A stretch of 64,000 nucleotides of DNA, taken from NCBI GenBank assembly GCA_029834535.1, contig JAQMWT010000361.1, forward strand, positions 62,001 to 126,000. Reading direction: 5' to 3'. Position 1 is the first letter of the stretch, and the number at the start of each line of letters is the position of its first letter. The stretch comes from Chrysophaeum taylorii (Eukaryota; Sar; Pelagophyceae; Pelagomonadales; Pelagomonadaceae). This document shows, one piece after another, positions 30,675-40,040 of the stretch. The notes under the pieces are model-generated. The model did no database searches. It saw only the letters and a program-made list of their open reading frames with translations, and had not been told where the DNA came from. Both the position numbers and the translations under genes were made by a program.

Positions 30675-32513
30675 TTAACGTTGCCGCTGACCCGAGGTAT
30701 TTTTTTGCGCCGGCTTTGGCTTTGGCTTTGGCTTTGGCTTTGCCTCTGGCTTTGCCTTTGGCTTTGCCTCTGGCTTTGCCTCTGGCTTTGCCTCTGGCTT
30801 TGGCTCTACCTTTGGCTTTGGCTCTGGCGCTGGCGGCTCGTGGTGATTATGGTCCTGTGGCCTCCTCGCGCCAAAGGCACCGAAGACGTGATGGTCGTCG
30901 ACATCGCGGTGGCGCAAATCAAAGAAGTGACCCTCGGTCGAGAAGAGGACGTGCTCCACGGGGACGCAGCGCGTACGATCGCAGGCGGGCGGGAGGTCGG
31001 CCTGGTTGAGGGGCGCGGGGCACTGGAGGTCGTGGTTTTGGTGGGCGTTGTTGGAGGCCGTGCCATTCGGGGCGGGATGGTACCATTTTTGGCAGTCGGG
31101 CGGTTGCGCGCAGAAGAAGGAGACGCGGTGCTCGGGCAACAAGGAGAGGTCCATGAGGAGAAAGAGGTACTTGAGGGTTTCGGCGAAGAAGTAGGAGTCC
31201 ATGCGGTCGTCGAGGCGGTGCGTGGTGGCGTCGGCGATGGCGGCGAAGCCGCAGGGAACTCGCGATATGTTTTGGAGCGCGTAGACGAGCTCGCGGCCGA
31301 CGACGAGGTAGTGCGCGTCTCCCGTGGCGAGGTAGAGGTGAAACGCAGACTCGGCGAGCTCGGGTCTCAAGGGTGCGTCGCGGGCGTAGTTAATGGGTTT
31401 CATGAGGTCTACGTCGTAGAGCTCGGGGAGCGCTCTGTATCTGCGCCAGAGCGCCCAGAAGCTGGCGAAGGATCGTCGGGCGCCGTCGACGTCGCCTACC
31501 AAAACGAGGAGGGCCGGCCAGAAGGCCTGGAGGGCCGAGACGCGGGAGGCGACGAGATCCCCCGAGTCCTTGTTGACCATCGCGTTCCACTCGAGGCCGT
31601 CGCCCTTGGAACGGTATCTGGTCTCGTTGATGGCGGCCGCGAGCGCTTGATCGGAAGCGATCGCGAGATCGCCGTCGTCGAAATAGACGGCCGCCTTGAC
31701 GAGGTACTCGTAGAACGAATCGACGCCGGCGCCGATACCCGTGTGGTGCTCGAGCCACTTGCCCGTGTGCGTGTGGACCGTCGCGCCGACTAAATTTCGC
31801 TTGGAGCGTCGAGCCCAGAGGGCGGAAACGGCCTCGCGCGCGGCTTTCTCGAATCTATCGTCGTTGGCGAGGCGGGAGAGACGTCCGAGTTCGAGAAGGA
31901 GCGTGCCGGCGGCCGCGGCGCAGGTCTTCCGCGATTCCTTTTTGTCGACGCCGTGGCGGAGGTTGACGCGGTGCGCGGGAATGCCCGTGGGCGTCTGAAA
32001 GGCGGGAAGGAGGCGTCGCCCGAGGTCCACGGCGAGGGCGAGGAGCGCCGTCGAGAGGTCCGTCGTGCTCCGGCGGCGCGTCGTGCGGTTCACAACGCGC
32101 GGCTCCGAGACGAGGTAGTGGAGCGACAACAGCCCGCCCAAGACGCGGATGGTCGCCTCGAACGTCGACACCGTTACGTCGCGATCGAACGAGAGCTCGG
32201 AAACGACAGTCTCGACGGACTCGAAGAACCGCTCGTAGTTCCCCATCACGGCGAGCGTGTCGGCCGCGTCGACGAGGGTCATCATGTACCCCCCGAGCGA
32301 ATCGTCGAGGGTCCCGCGCTCGCGGCGGTCCCACCTTCGCGGAACGCACGACAGGGGCATCAGCTCGTCGTGGGGAAAGGCGTGGATCATGTAGGATGCG
32401 AAGGCGTGCTCGTGCATCTCGAGGGTCTCGTCGCGCAGCAGGAGCCGCTGCGAGTACGACACCCCATCGCCCGTCCCCAACAAGAGGAGGAAAGGGAGCA
32501 CCAGCAGCACCAT
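30675..32513 (-). CDS. GH47 alpha-mannosidase, EDEM type (ER quality control)
   Basis: A 612-residue frame with a signal peptide (MVLLVLPFLLLLGTGDG). EDEM-class GH47 proteins trim mannose from misfolded glycoproteins in the ER and commit them to degradation. Family blocks run in order: FASYMIHAFPHDELMPLSC, LGGYMMTLVDAADTLAVMG, the catalytic-domain block STFEATIRVLGGLLSLHYL, LLPAFQTPTGIPAHRVNLRH, KWLEHHTGIGAGVDSFYEYL and the closing RMDSYFFAETLKYLFLLMD. The acidic residues of DEL and of the E-rich blocks expected for activity are present. The C-terminal 50 residues are a KPEAKPEAKP repeat, coded by a GGCTTT-type tandem repeat (30710-30835). It is divergent from the NDUFAF7-like gene with 47 bp between starts. 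Confidence 0.93.
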   Translation of the reverse strand: MVLLVLPFLLLLGTGDGVSYSQRLLLRDETLEMHEHAFASYMIHAFPHDELMPLSCVPRRWDRRERGTLDDSLGGYMMTLVDAADTLAVMGNYERFFESVETVVSELSFDRDVTVSTFEATIRVLGGLLSLHYLVSEPRVVNRTTRRRSTTDLSTALLALAVDLGRRLLPAFQTPTGIPAHRVNLRHGVDKKESRKTCAAAAGTLLLELGRLSRLANDDRFEKAAREAVSALWARRSKRNLVGATVHTHTGKWLEHHTGIGAGVDSFYEYLVKAAVYFDDGDLAIASDQALAAAINETRYRSKGDGLEWNAMVNKDSGDLVASRVSALQAFWPALLVLVGDVDGARRSFASFWALWRRYRALPELYDVDLMKPINYARDAPLRPELAESAFHLYLATGDAHYLVVGRELVYALQNISRVPCGFAAIADATTHRLDDRMDSYFFAETLKYLFLLMDLSLLPEHRVSFFCAQPPDCQKWYHPAPNGTASNNAHQNHDLQCPAPLNQADLPPACDRTRCVPVEHVLFSTEGHFFDLRHRDVDDHHVFGAFGARRPQDHNHHEPPAPEPKPKVEPKPEAKPEAKPEAKPKAKPEAKPKPKPKPKPAQKNTSGQRQR

Positions 32514-32560
32514 ATGGATATTATGATGATGACGCAGATCAGAGGGTTTAGATTATTATT
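32514..32560. promoter_or_regulatory. 47-bp divergent promoter with AGGGTTTAGATTA
   Basis: This is all the DNA between the GH47 and methyltransferase start codons. It carries AGGGTTTAGATTA at 32543-32555, twelve of thirteen bases identical to the motif in the MFS/NOP16 divergent promoter. Confidence 0.45.
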
Positions 32561-33811
32561 ATGGGAAAACGACGGCTGGTGCGCGATGTGATCGGTGAGG
32601 CGCTTGCCGCGCCGGTGACGGGGTATTTTTGCCGCGACGTGAGCCCGGTGTCGCGGCTCGGGGAACGGCTCGAGTTCGCGGCGATGGCCGGAGAGCGGGA
32701 GTACAAGCAGGCGGTCGCCTCGGCGTACGCTGCGGGGACCGGACATTTCCTGACCCCGAGCGAACTCTTCGCGCCGTGGTATTCGCAGGGTATCGCGCGC
32801 TGGATCCTCGACCATCACCACGAACCCTTGAGAATCGTCGAGTTCGGCGGTGGCTCGGGCGCGAACGCGAAGCACCTCCTAGACTTTGTTCGCGCGACCG
32901 CGCCCGACGTCTACGCGCGAGCCGAGTACCTCAGCGTCGACGTCTCGGCGACCATGGTTGCGGCGGCGCGCGACTTGGTTGGACACCCTGGCGTCTTCGA
33001 GGCCGCCGTCGCCGACGCTTCGGGTGACTGGTCGCATTTGGTACTCCCCCGAGGGACCCCCGCCGTCGTTCTTGCCCTCGAACTTCTCGACAATCTCGTC
33101 CACGACAAGCTCCGGTGGACGCGCGATGAGTCGTGTTGGGTGCCGACGGGGCAAATCGAGGTGCTCGGCGAGCGCGAAGAGGTCGAGCGCCCCCTCGAGG
33201 ACGAGTGGATCCGCCTCGCCGCCGACGTCGTCCGGCGGCGCGGCGGACCGCCCGTACGTAACCCTAGCCTCTGGTTCTTTCGCCGCCGTCACGTCGTCGA
33301 CCACTTCGTGCCGACCGGCGCCCTCCAGTTCTTTGCGAATTTGAGGGACCACCTCCCGAACCACAGCCTCTTCCTGGCCGACTTCGACGAGCTTCCCAAA
33401 TGGTCCCTTTTCGACCCCGACCTCAACAGTCCCCTCGTCGCCGCCCCGAACAACCGCGATCTTCCATCTTACCTCGATGCGAGGGCCGGCGAGGCCGATA
33501 TTTTCTTCGCCACCGACTTCTCCTGGCTCAGGGACGCCTACGCCACCATATTATCTCCGGACGACGACGACGACGATTATGACGATGATGATGATGATGG
33601 TGGTGGTGGTCACCTCCACACCTGCAAGTCCTCGGTCTTCTTTGCGCCCTATGCGGCGCCCTGCGGGACGCGCTCGGGCTACAACCCGCTCTTGTCCGAC
33701 TTTACCAACACGGCCGTACTATTTATTATTGGTCCACCACGAAAGCGTTTTTATAAGTTCGTTCCCCCCCCCCGCGAGGAGGTTGTTTATTTATTACAAC
33801 GTTCAAGTTGA
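32561..33811 (+). CDS. MidA/NDUFAF7-like SAM-dependent methyltransferase
   Basis: A 416-residue frame from ATG 32561. Family features in order: YFCRDVSPVSRLG-like start, GHFLTPSELFAPWYSQGIAR, the SAM-binding motif I RIVEFGGGSGANAKHLL, the acidic motif II SVDVSATMVAAAR, LALELLDNLVHDKLRW, and the ending GYNPLLSDFTNTAVLF. NDUFAF7 methylates an arginine of a complex I subunit in mitochondria and is needed for complex I assembly. A clear mitochondrial presequence is not obvious, and the sequence is divergent in the insertion at residues 325-360 (Asp-rich, coded by a GAC/GAT repeat), so a paralogue with another substrate is possible. Confidence 0.78.
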   Translation: MGKRRLVRDVIGEALAAPVTGYFCRDVSPVSRLGERLEFAAMAGEREYKQAVASAYAAGTGHFLTPSELFAPWYSQGIARWILDHHHEPLRIVEFGGGSGANAKHLLDFVRATAPDVYARAEYLSVDVSATMVAAARDLVGHPGVFEAAVADASGDWSHLVLPRGTPAVVLALELLDNLVHDKLRWTRDESCWVPTGQIEVLGEREEVERPLEDEWIRLAADVVRRRGGPPVRNPSLWFFRRRHVVDHFVPTGALQFFANLRDHLPNHSLFLADFDELPKWSLFDPDLNSPLVAAPNNRDLPSYLDARAGEADIFFATDFSWLRDAYATILSPDDDDDDYDDDDDDGGGGHLHTCKSSVFFAPYAAPCGTRSGYNPLLSDFTNTAVLFIIGPPRKRFYKFVPPPREEVVYLLQRSS

Positions 33812-33859
33812 GGCGGACCCACTGCTTCGCGCAACAAGTAGAAGAAGATCTACTACTAC

Positions 33860-35326
33860 ATGAACAAGAAGAAGATTGGAGGAGGTGGAAGAACAATCTT
33901 TTTCTTGTTCTTTGCCGTCTCGTGTGACGGCCTCCTCCCCGTGCCCCGAATCGTGCCGGGGGGATCCCAAACAACGAGGAGGATTCGCGCACCCACTACT
34001 ACTAGCAGCAGCGAGGAAACCTCCCGGGTAAGAGAACCGCTCATGTCCGGGGACCGCGGCAGGTTACTGGGGGCCCTCGTGCTCATCTACACGTCGAACC
34101 AGTGGTGCCGGTCGCTGCTATTCTCGACGGTAAACTTCGAGTCGAGCGATCCGTACCGGTTCATGAACGCCGACGTGGGTCTCACCGCGTCGCAGTACGC
34201 GACGCTCGGGACGCTCGCATTCAACGTACTCTTTTCGGCCGCGAGCCTCGTCGCCGGCGCGGCCGTCGACGCCTTGGACGCCCGCGTCCTCTCGGCGGCG
34301 GCCTGTCTCGTCTGGTCGTTCGCGACGGTCGCGCTCGGCCAGATGCACTCGTTCGGCGGCGTCGCCGCGTGCCGCGCGGCGCAGGGCCTCGCGATGGCCG
34401 CGACCGCGCCCGCGGGCTACGCCCTTCTGGCGCGCGCCTTCGACCCTTCGCGCCTCGCGAGTGCCAACGCGGCCTACGCGTCGGCCGTGAGCGTCGGCGG
34501 CGCGCTCGCGTCGGCGTCCGTCGTCCTCGACGAGCGCCTCGGCTGGCGCAACACCTTCGCCGTCGCCGGCGTCGTCGGCGCGGCGATCGCCGCCCTCGCC
34601 GCCCTCGTTTTCGCGCGCGTCCCGGTCGCGGCGCCGCCCGAGACCCGCGGCGCCGACAAAGATTCCGCGACGCGCGACGCGGTCACTTTCCCGCCCGCGG
34701 CGATTGCCATCCTCGTGACGACGGCCGTCCGCTTCTGCGCGGGATTCGCCATCGCCGTCTGGGCCCTTCCCTGCCTCCGCGCGACCTTTCCCGACCGCGC
34801 GACCGATCTCGGCCTCGCGTATGCGCTCGTCGTCGCTGCCTGCGGTTCGGCGTCGGCGCTCCTCGGCGGCCGACTCGCCGACGCCTGCGCCCGCCTCCAG
34901 ACCTCGCTCCCCTGGCCCTTCTCGCGCCACGCCAACGCCGCGCGCGCCATCGTCCCCGCCCTCGGTTCCCTCCTCGCGGCCCCCCTCTGGTACGCGGCGC
35001 TCGCGACCCCCTACTTCTCTATAGCCATCGCCTTCCTCGCCCTCGAGTTCCTCGTCGCCGAGAGCTGGATCGGCCCCGCGACCGCCCTTCTCGCGACCGA
35101 GGTCCCCCCCGCCTCCCGCGGCCTCGCCCAGGGCATCTTCACCTCCCTCACCCTCGTCGGCAACGCGGCCCCCATCGCCATCGGGGCGGCCCTCTCGCGC
35201 CACCTCGTCGACGACCTCACCACCCTCCTCGCCGCGGTCGTCGTCCTCGCCTACCTCGCTTCCGCCGCGGGCTTCGTCACCATCGCCTCTCTCCTCAAAG
35301 AGCCCCCCACCACAAAGGCCGACTAG
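33860..35326 (+). CDS. Major facilitator superfamily transporter
   Basis: A 488-residue frame from ATG 33860. A hydrophobic leader (TIFFLFFAVSCDGLL) and a basic Thr/Ser-rich stretch precede the first transmembrane helix at about residue 70, so targeting by signal plus transit peptide is possible. Twelve Ala-rich spans follow. MFS hallmarks include the YFMNADVGLTASQYA-like helix 1-2 region, the loop 2-3 segment AGAAVDALDARVLSA, and EVPPASRGLAQGIFTSLTL near the end, which resembles sugar-phosphate/organic-anion and spinster-type MFS members. The high GC content creates long shadow frames on both strands. The substrate is not predictable. Confidence 0.82.
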   Translation: MNKKKIGGGGRTIFFLFFAVSCDGLLPVPRIVPGGSQTTRRIRAPTTTSSSEETSRVREPLMSGDRGRLLGALVLIYTSNQWCRSLLFSTVNFESSDPYRFMNADVGLTASQYATLGTLAFNVLFSAASLVAGAAVDALDARVLSAAACLVWSFATVALGQMHSFGGVAACRAAQGLAMAATAPAGYALLARAFDPSRLASANAAYASAVSVGGALASASVVLDERLGWRNTFAVAGVVGAAIAALAALVFARVPVAAPPETRGADKDSATRDAVTFPPAAIAILVTTAVRFCAGFAIAVWALPCLRATFPDRATDLGLAYALVVAACGSASALLGGRLADACARLQTSLPWPFSRHANAARAIVPALGSLLAAPLWYAALATPYFSIAIAFLALEFLVAESWIGPATALLATEVPPASRGLAQGIFTSLTLVGNAAPIAIGAALSRHLVDDLTTLLAAVVVLAYLASAAGFVTIASLLKEPPTTKAD

Positions 35327-35395
35327 TAGGAGGAGAGGGAGTATTATTATTAGGGTTTTTCTTTCTTTCATTCTTCCTCCTGAAGGGTTCGATTG

Positions 35396-36364
35396 ATGAG
35401 TGGAGACCGTCGTCGTCGCCTGCGACCGCAGCGCGGAGAACCTTCCTCAAAAAAGACGTGGGAATCGGTTTCAGACGAGGACTTGGTGCTTCCAGTGCCC
35501 GAGGAGGAGGAGGAGGAGGAGGAGGAGGGGGTTTACGAGGCGTCGTACGACGAGGGCGAGGGCGCGTACGCAATATCGGATGAAGGAGAAACGGAGCTGA
35601 CGGCGGCGCTCGTGGTGCCACCACCGGGGGTCGAGGTTGGCGAGCTGGCGAGCGGGAGCGAGATCGAAGCGCTGTGCGCCCGCGGCGCGCGGCACGCCCT
35701 CGTTAGTAGAGACGAGGCGATACGAACGGTCGACGGCGAAGCCTGGGTCGTGGCGCGGTTTGCCGACGAGGTCGAAGGCGCGTCGAGCGCCGCGCTCTGG
35801 CGCGCCGCGAGGTCGCGGTCCTCCTGCGCCGCCGTGCGCGACCTCAAAAAGCTCGCGAGCGAGGCGTCGCGTCCGCCGGCTTGGAAAGCCGACCTCGCGC
35901 GCGAGCTCGACGACCTCGCGGCAGGCTGCGCCGCGCGTTCTAAGCGCCTCGACGGCCTTCGCGTTGCGAGGGAGGCCTTCGAGCACCGCCTCGAGACCGC
36001 CCGCGCGGCTCTCGCCGACGAGCCTCCCTCGTCGGAGAAAGCGCGAGCCGCCGTCGCCGCCGAGCGCCAGGTTCGCCGCCGCTTGCGCCAGATCGACGAC
36101 CTCATCCTCGGCTTGGGGGAGCGCGACGACCACCGCCACCTCCTCGACTCCATCCTCGCGATGATCCTCCTGCGCCACCACCGACCCCCCGCCGTCTCCG
36201 AGGAAGCGCACTGCCGCTGGCTCCTCGACACCCACGACCGCCTCGTCCAGGCGTGGCGCGCGGACCTCGGCCTCCTCCCCGTCCCCGAAGATGCCATCCG
36301 CCCCGCACAAGTCCCGCCCCTCCCCAAAAAAAACGTCCCCCCCGACGAGACGCGGAGTAGTTAG
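35396..36364 (+). CDS. Acidic/coiled-coil protein of unknown function
   Basis: A 322-residue frame from ATG 35396. Residues 20-75 are strongly acidic with a run of nine Glu coded by a GAG repeat. Residues 130-270 are Ala/Arg/Leu-rich helices with heptad character (LDGLRVAREAFEHRLETARA, then QVRRRLRQIDDLILGLG). There is no signal, membrane segment or catalytic motif. It lies 69 bp downstream of the MFS gene, on the same strand, with a TTATTAGGGTTTTT leader. Unrecognised family. Confidence 0.6.
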   Translation: MSGDRRRRLRPQRGEPSSKKTWESVSDEDLVLPVPEEEEEEEEEGVYEASYDEGEGAYAISDEGETELTAALVVPPPGVEVGELASGSEIEALCARGARHALVSRDEAIRTVDGEAWVVARFADEVEGASSAALWRAARSRSSCAAVRDLKKLASEASRPPAWKADLARELDDLAAGCAARSKRLDGLRVAREAFEHRLETARAALADEPPSSEKARAAVAAERQVRRRLRQIDDLILGLGERDDHRHLLDSILAMILLRHHRPPAVSEEAHCRWLLDTHDRLVQAWRADLGLLPVPEDAIRPAQVPPLPKKNVPPDETRSS

Positions 36365-36441
36365 GGTGTGAGTCCTTGATTTTATTTTATATTCCTACAA
36401 GAGAGAGCTCGCCCACTCGTCGTCGTCCTCATATCATCATC

Positions 36442-37271
36442 ATGGAGGGGGTCATGGGCGAAGACCACCAGGCGCTAGAGCAATTCACGCTGTTGGCCAA
36501 GTCGCTCAAGGGTCGCGCAGTGGTGGGGATCATCCAGCAGACGTTGTCGTCGAAGCGCGTTTTTGTGTTCGGCGAGCTGCTCGCGATGCCTAACGTTCAG
36601 GCCCTTCGCGAAACAGAGCACGCGCCGTACCTTTTGCTCCTCGAGTTGTTCGCCTACGGGCGCTACTCGCAGTACCGGTCGACCGAGGGCCTCCCCGAGC
36701 TCAACCCCCAACAGACGCTCAAGCTTCGCCAGCTCTCGATCGTGTCGATCGCGCGCGAACGCGAGGTCGTCCCCTACGCTCTCCTGCACGACGAGCTCGA
36801 CGTCGCCGACGTCCGCAACCTCGAGGACGTCATCATCGAAACCATCTACGCTGGCCTCGTCTCGGGAAAGATGGACCAGAAGTCCAAGCTCTTCCGCGTC
36901 GCCCGCGCCGCCGCCCGCGACGTCGCGGTCGAGGACGTCCCCGCCATGGCCGCCAAGCTCAAGCAGTGGGCCGAGACGGCCGACAAGCTCGTGGCGGCCC
37001 TCGACCAAAACCGCCAGCTCGGCACCCAGATGCGCCAGGAAAAAAAGGATCGCGCCGCCGCCCTCGAGTCCACCGTCCAGGAGCTCAAGAAAAACCTCAA
37101 GGACTCGGCCGACCACACGGTATCTTTATCCTTCTTCGCGCGCCCGGAACTATACTGTCGCAGGTTGCTCCTGATCGTCTCGGCGCCGCGAGCTACGACG
37201 GCATGGATCTCGAGAGACCCAAGCGCCGCGGCAAGCGCTCCCGTATGCCTTTCGGCCGCGGCCGCGACTGA
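36442..37271 (+). CDS. CSN7: COP9 signalosome subunit 7 (PCI domain)
   Basis: Two exons, 36442-37119 and 37164-37271, across a 44-nt intron (donor GTATCT, acceptor GTCGCAG, phase 0); 261 residues. The helical repeat and winged-helix PCI domain occupies residues about 5-165. Characteristic segments are FVFGELLAMPNVQAL, LLLLELFAYGRYSQY, LKLRQLSIVSIARE, VVPYALLHDELDVADVRNLE and VIIETIYAGLVSGKMDQKS, which match CSN7. The C-terminal tail after the splice is basic (RPKRRGKRSRMPFGRGRD). The COP9 signalosome removes NEDD8 from cullin E3 ligases; CSN7 is a structural PCI subunit. Reading through the intron would give an unrelated tail. Confidence 0.92.
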
Positions 37272-37362
37272 GCTGCCCTCCCGGGCCGCCGAAAGAAAAA
37301 CAAAGCGCCATATTTATTTATTACTGATAGATTGATTTGTAATATCCCGTCCGCGATGTTAT

Positions 37363-37418
37363 CTAAGGCACATCATCTTGCGACCAGGCGTGGTCCGTCC
37401 GCGACGCGTGGTCGCACT

Positions 37419-37456
<38 letters not shown>

Positions 37457-38442
37457 GCGACGAGTCGGCGGTGCTCGTCGATGGCAGATCTAATGGCGTA
37501 GTTTGGGACGAGGTGCTTCGAGTCCAAGGGCAGGCCAGTTTTGGGCGAGGTGTCGTGCGCGACGAGCCAGTGCGCTATCGCGCGTCTTTCGTAGGTATGG
37601 CCGTCGGAGCAGGTGACGGGGTCCTGGAGGAGTTCCCTCGTGATCGAGCATATGAAAGCGTCCGGGAGCTTGACGGCAGCCACGAGAAGTTTTTCGCGGT
37701 AGCGCGCGATGCGTCGCGCGGCGGCCGCGACGTCGTCCTCGAGGGCGGCGAGCTCGTCAACAGACATGCCGTGGAGGTCGTAACCCTGGCGTTGCTTCAA
37801 TTCGGCTCGAAGGCGGTCGCACTCGGCGCCGAGGCGATCGGCGGTGGCGCGCGCGGCGAGGAGGTCGTCCAAGAGCTGCGTCGACTGCGTCTCGAGCCCC
37901 GCGACTCGCCGTCGATCAGCGTCGCGACCGGCCTTCTCCTCGCGCAACGACCGACGCGCTGCTTCGAGCTGCAGCACAAACGTTCGTTGAGGCTCCTCGG
38001 GGTGCTTGCGCTGCGTCATGGGAAGCGCCGGAAGAACAGTGGCTTCGCGATGGCGCGCGGCGAGCGATCGGAGGTGGCAGACGATCTCGCCGTAGCCCGC
38101 CGCGGCCGCTGCCTCGAACGCCGTCTCGCCTCGCGCGTCGGTCGCGTCGACGTCGGCGCCCGCGTCAATCAGTAGCTTGCACAGCGCCTCGTCACCCCGT
38201 CGGCAGCACACGTGCAGGGGATCGCCCTTGCTAACGTCGCTGCCGTGCGCCAGTAGCAGCGACACGATTTCCTCGTGGCCCTGGCGACACGCGGCGACCA
38301 GTGCGGTGTCGCCTTCGGCCGACACCCACTCCACGCTCGCGCCGATGGCAAGCAACGATTCCACTTCTTCGTACCCCCCGCCCTTGGCTGCGGCCCACAA
38401 AAACGACTCCTTCATACGCTCCAGCTGTTGCTTTGCCAAATC
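37363..38442 (-). CDS. Ankyrin-repeat U-box E3 ubiquitin ligase
   Basis: The start is taken at ATG 38442 (MDLAKQQLERM), with an alternative at 38475; about 359 residues. Three ankyrin repeats lie at about residues 15-110 (GDTALVAACRQGHEEIVSLL; GDPLHVCCRRGDEALCKLLI; GETAFEAAAAAGYGEIVCHL). A central coiled coil follows (LREEKAGRDADRRRVAGLET). The U-box at about 265-335 has PDAFICSITRELLQDPVTC, then SDGHTYERRAIAHWL and the closing LVPNYAIRSAI. U-boxes recruit E2 enzymes without zinc. Substrate binding is presumably by the ankyrins. The C-terminus has an Ala run coded by a GGC repeat. Its 5' side faces the SDR gene across a promoter with CCCTAAACCCTC. Confidence 0.9.
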
Positions 38443-38528
38443 CATTTGTGTGGCGCTAATACACTGTTTCAACACTCAAACCCTTATGCGACGACGAACG
38501 AACGACACCAGAGCAATAATATAAGTTG

Positions 38529-38545
38529 TAATTCCCTAAACCCTC
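38529..38545. promoter_or_regulatory. Telo-box-like motif in divergent promoter
   Basis: AATTCCCTAAACCCTC between the U-box and SDR genes; the reverse strand reads GAGGGTTTAGGGAATT, matching the AGGGTTT-(A/G)-G...ATTA pattern of the promoters at 11403 and 32543. Confidence 0.4.
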
Positions 38546-38609
38546 AAGTAATAATGACCTCTTAGCTTTTTACTCCCCCCTTACCCTCTTTGAGCATCGC
38601 ATCGCATCC

Positions 38610-39503
38610 ATGAGCATCTCGGAGCTCTACCAACCGCTGGACATCTCGGGGTGGACCGTGTTGATCACCGGTGCGTCGTCGGGATTCGGATGGGCTGCGG
38701 CGTGGCGGTTCGCCGAACTTGGATGCAAGCTCGTCCTCGTCGCCCGCCGCACTGACCGGCTTCGCGAGCTCGCCGCCGAAATCTGCACCAAGTACAAGGA
38801 AGCCAGGGTGCACTGCGCGCCCCTCGACGTGTGCGACGTCGACAAGATCGAGTCCCTGCCGTTCATGCTGCCCCCAGAGTTCGCGCAGGTTGACATCCTC
38901 GTCAACAACGCGGGCCTCGCTCTGGGAAAGCTCCCCGTCCAGGACAACGTCACGGCCAACGTTCTTACGATGATGCAGACCAACGTCTCGTCCCTCATCG
39001 TCGCCACGGCCACCTTTTCCAAGGGGATGGTCGCGCGCGGTCGCGGCCACATCATAAACATCGGCTCGATTGCGGGCCACGAAGCCTACGCTAACGGTTC
39101 GTATTCGTGGATTTGATTTCGCGGCAGCGTCGTGACCTTTACCGCAGGGAGCGTGTACTGCGCTACCAAGCACGCCGTCACCGCCTTCACGACCGCCGCG
39201 CGCCACGACCTCGTCGGTACGCCCGTCCGCGTCACCTGCATCTCCCCCGGCTTCGCCGAGACCGAGTTTTCTCTCGTCCGCTTTGGCAACGACACCGACA
39301 AAGCCGCCGCCGTTTACTCGAACCTAGTCTCGCTTTCCGCGAAAGACATTGCAGACCAAATAGTCTATGTTGCGACGCGCCCGGCCCACGTCCAGATCGC
39401 CGACATCATTTGCTGGCCGACAAACCAGGCTGGAGCCACGAACATTGCGCGAGTTGGACCATCCCTCGGGGCGCCTTCCCCCGACAGCAGCGGCTCCAAA
39501 TAA
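38610..39503 (+). CDS. Short-chain dehydrogenase/reductase, YdfG/YMR226C-like
   Basis: Exons 38610-39096 and 39148-39503 joined over a 51-nt intron; 280 residues. Motifs: cofactor site TGASSGFGWAAAWRFAELG, ARRTDRL after the second strand (Arg-Arg suggests NADP preference), NNAGLALG, NIGSIAGHEAY and the catalytic YCATKHAV (Tyr-x-x-x-Lys), the latter restored by the splice (ANG-SVYCATK). The block ISPGFAETEFSLVRF and the ending VQIADIICWPTNQAG are diagnostic of the NADP-dependent serine/3-hydroxy acid dehydrogenases (E. coli YdfG, yeast YMR226C). It is probably cytosolic. The frame without splicing ends within a few codons. Confidence 0.92.
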
Positions 39504-39634
39504 TAATTCCTTGCACGCGACGAAAGAATCAAAAATCCAAGTCCCCTTCCCTTTTGTTGCCAAGTGCGCCTCTTTTTTCGGAAGAAACCACCTCCGAAAA
39601 GCAACGAGCTCTCGGCATCATTTCCTTCGCATTT

Positions 39635-39679
<45 letters not shown>

Positions 39680-40040
39680 CGGCTGGTTATAATTATTATT
39701 TCTACAAGTATCACGCTTCGCATCCCGCCTTCTCCACGCGACCGCCTGCTCCTCTCGGGCGGCCGCAATAATGATTACACTATCGCTTGATGCGCGTTTT
39801 TTTGTCGCGCGAAGCTTGAATATATATACGTCGATGATGAGGAAGAGGAGGTCTCACCTCATCTCATTTCGTGGGAGGAGGTGCGGTCGACGGCACGCTG
39901 CGCAGGAGAAGAGTTGAGCGTGGGGATACAAACAAACAAACAAACAAAAAGGCGGGCGTGGCGGTAGTAGTAGTAGTATGGGCAAAAAGAAAAAGAATTC
40001 CCAGCAGCAAAAATAAAGGTCATGATCATCATCATCATCA
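39504..40040. other. Intergenic region between convergent genes; (CAG)n repeat
   Basis: A (CAG)n run at about 39637-39675, an ATATATATAC element near 39820, (AAAC)n near 39928-39949 and (GTA)n near 39965. No gene is supported. This is probably the 3' UTRs of the SDR and RING-CH genes. Confidence 0.6.

Noticed and set aside
30710-30840. GGCTTT tandem array as a satellite
   Set aside because: It is in frame within the mannosidase gene and codes the KPEAKP tail, so it is treated as part of the CDS.
34102-35583. 493-codon plus-strand frame overlapping the second MFS gene
   Set aside because: It is almost pure Arg/Pro/Gly, as expected from an out-of-frame reading of GC-rich coding DNA. The MFS frame has twelve membrane spans and family motifs.
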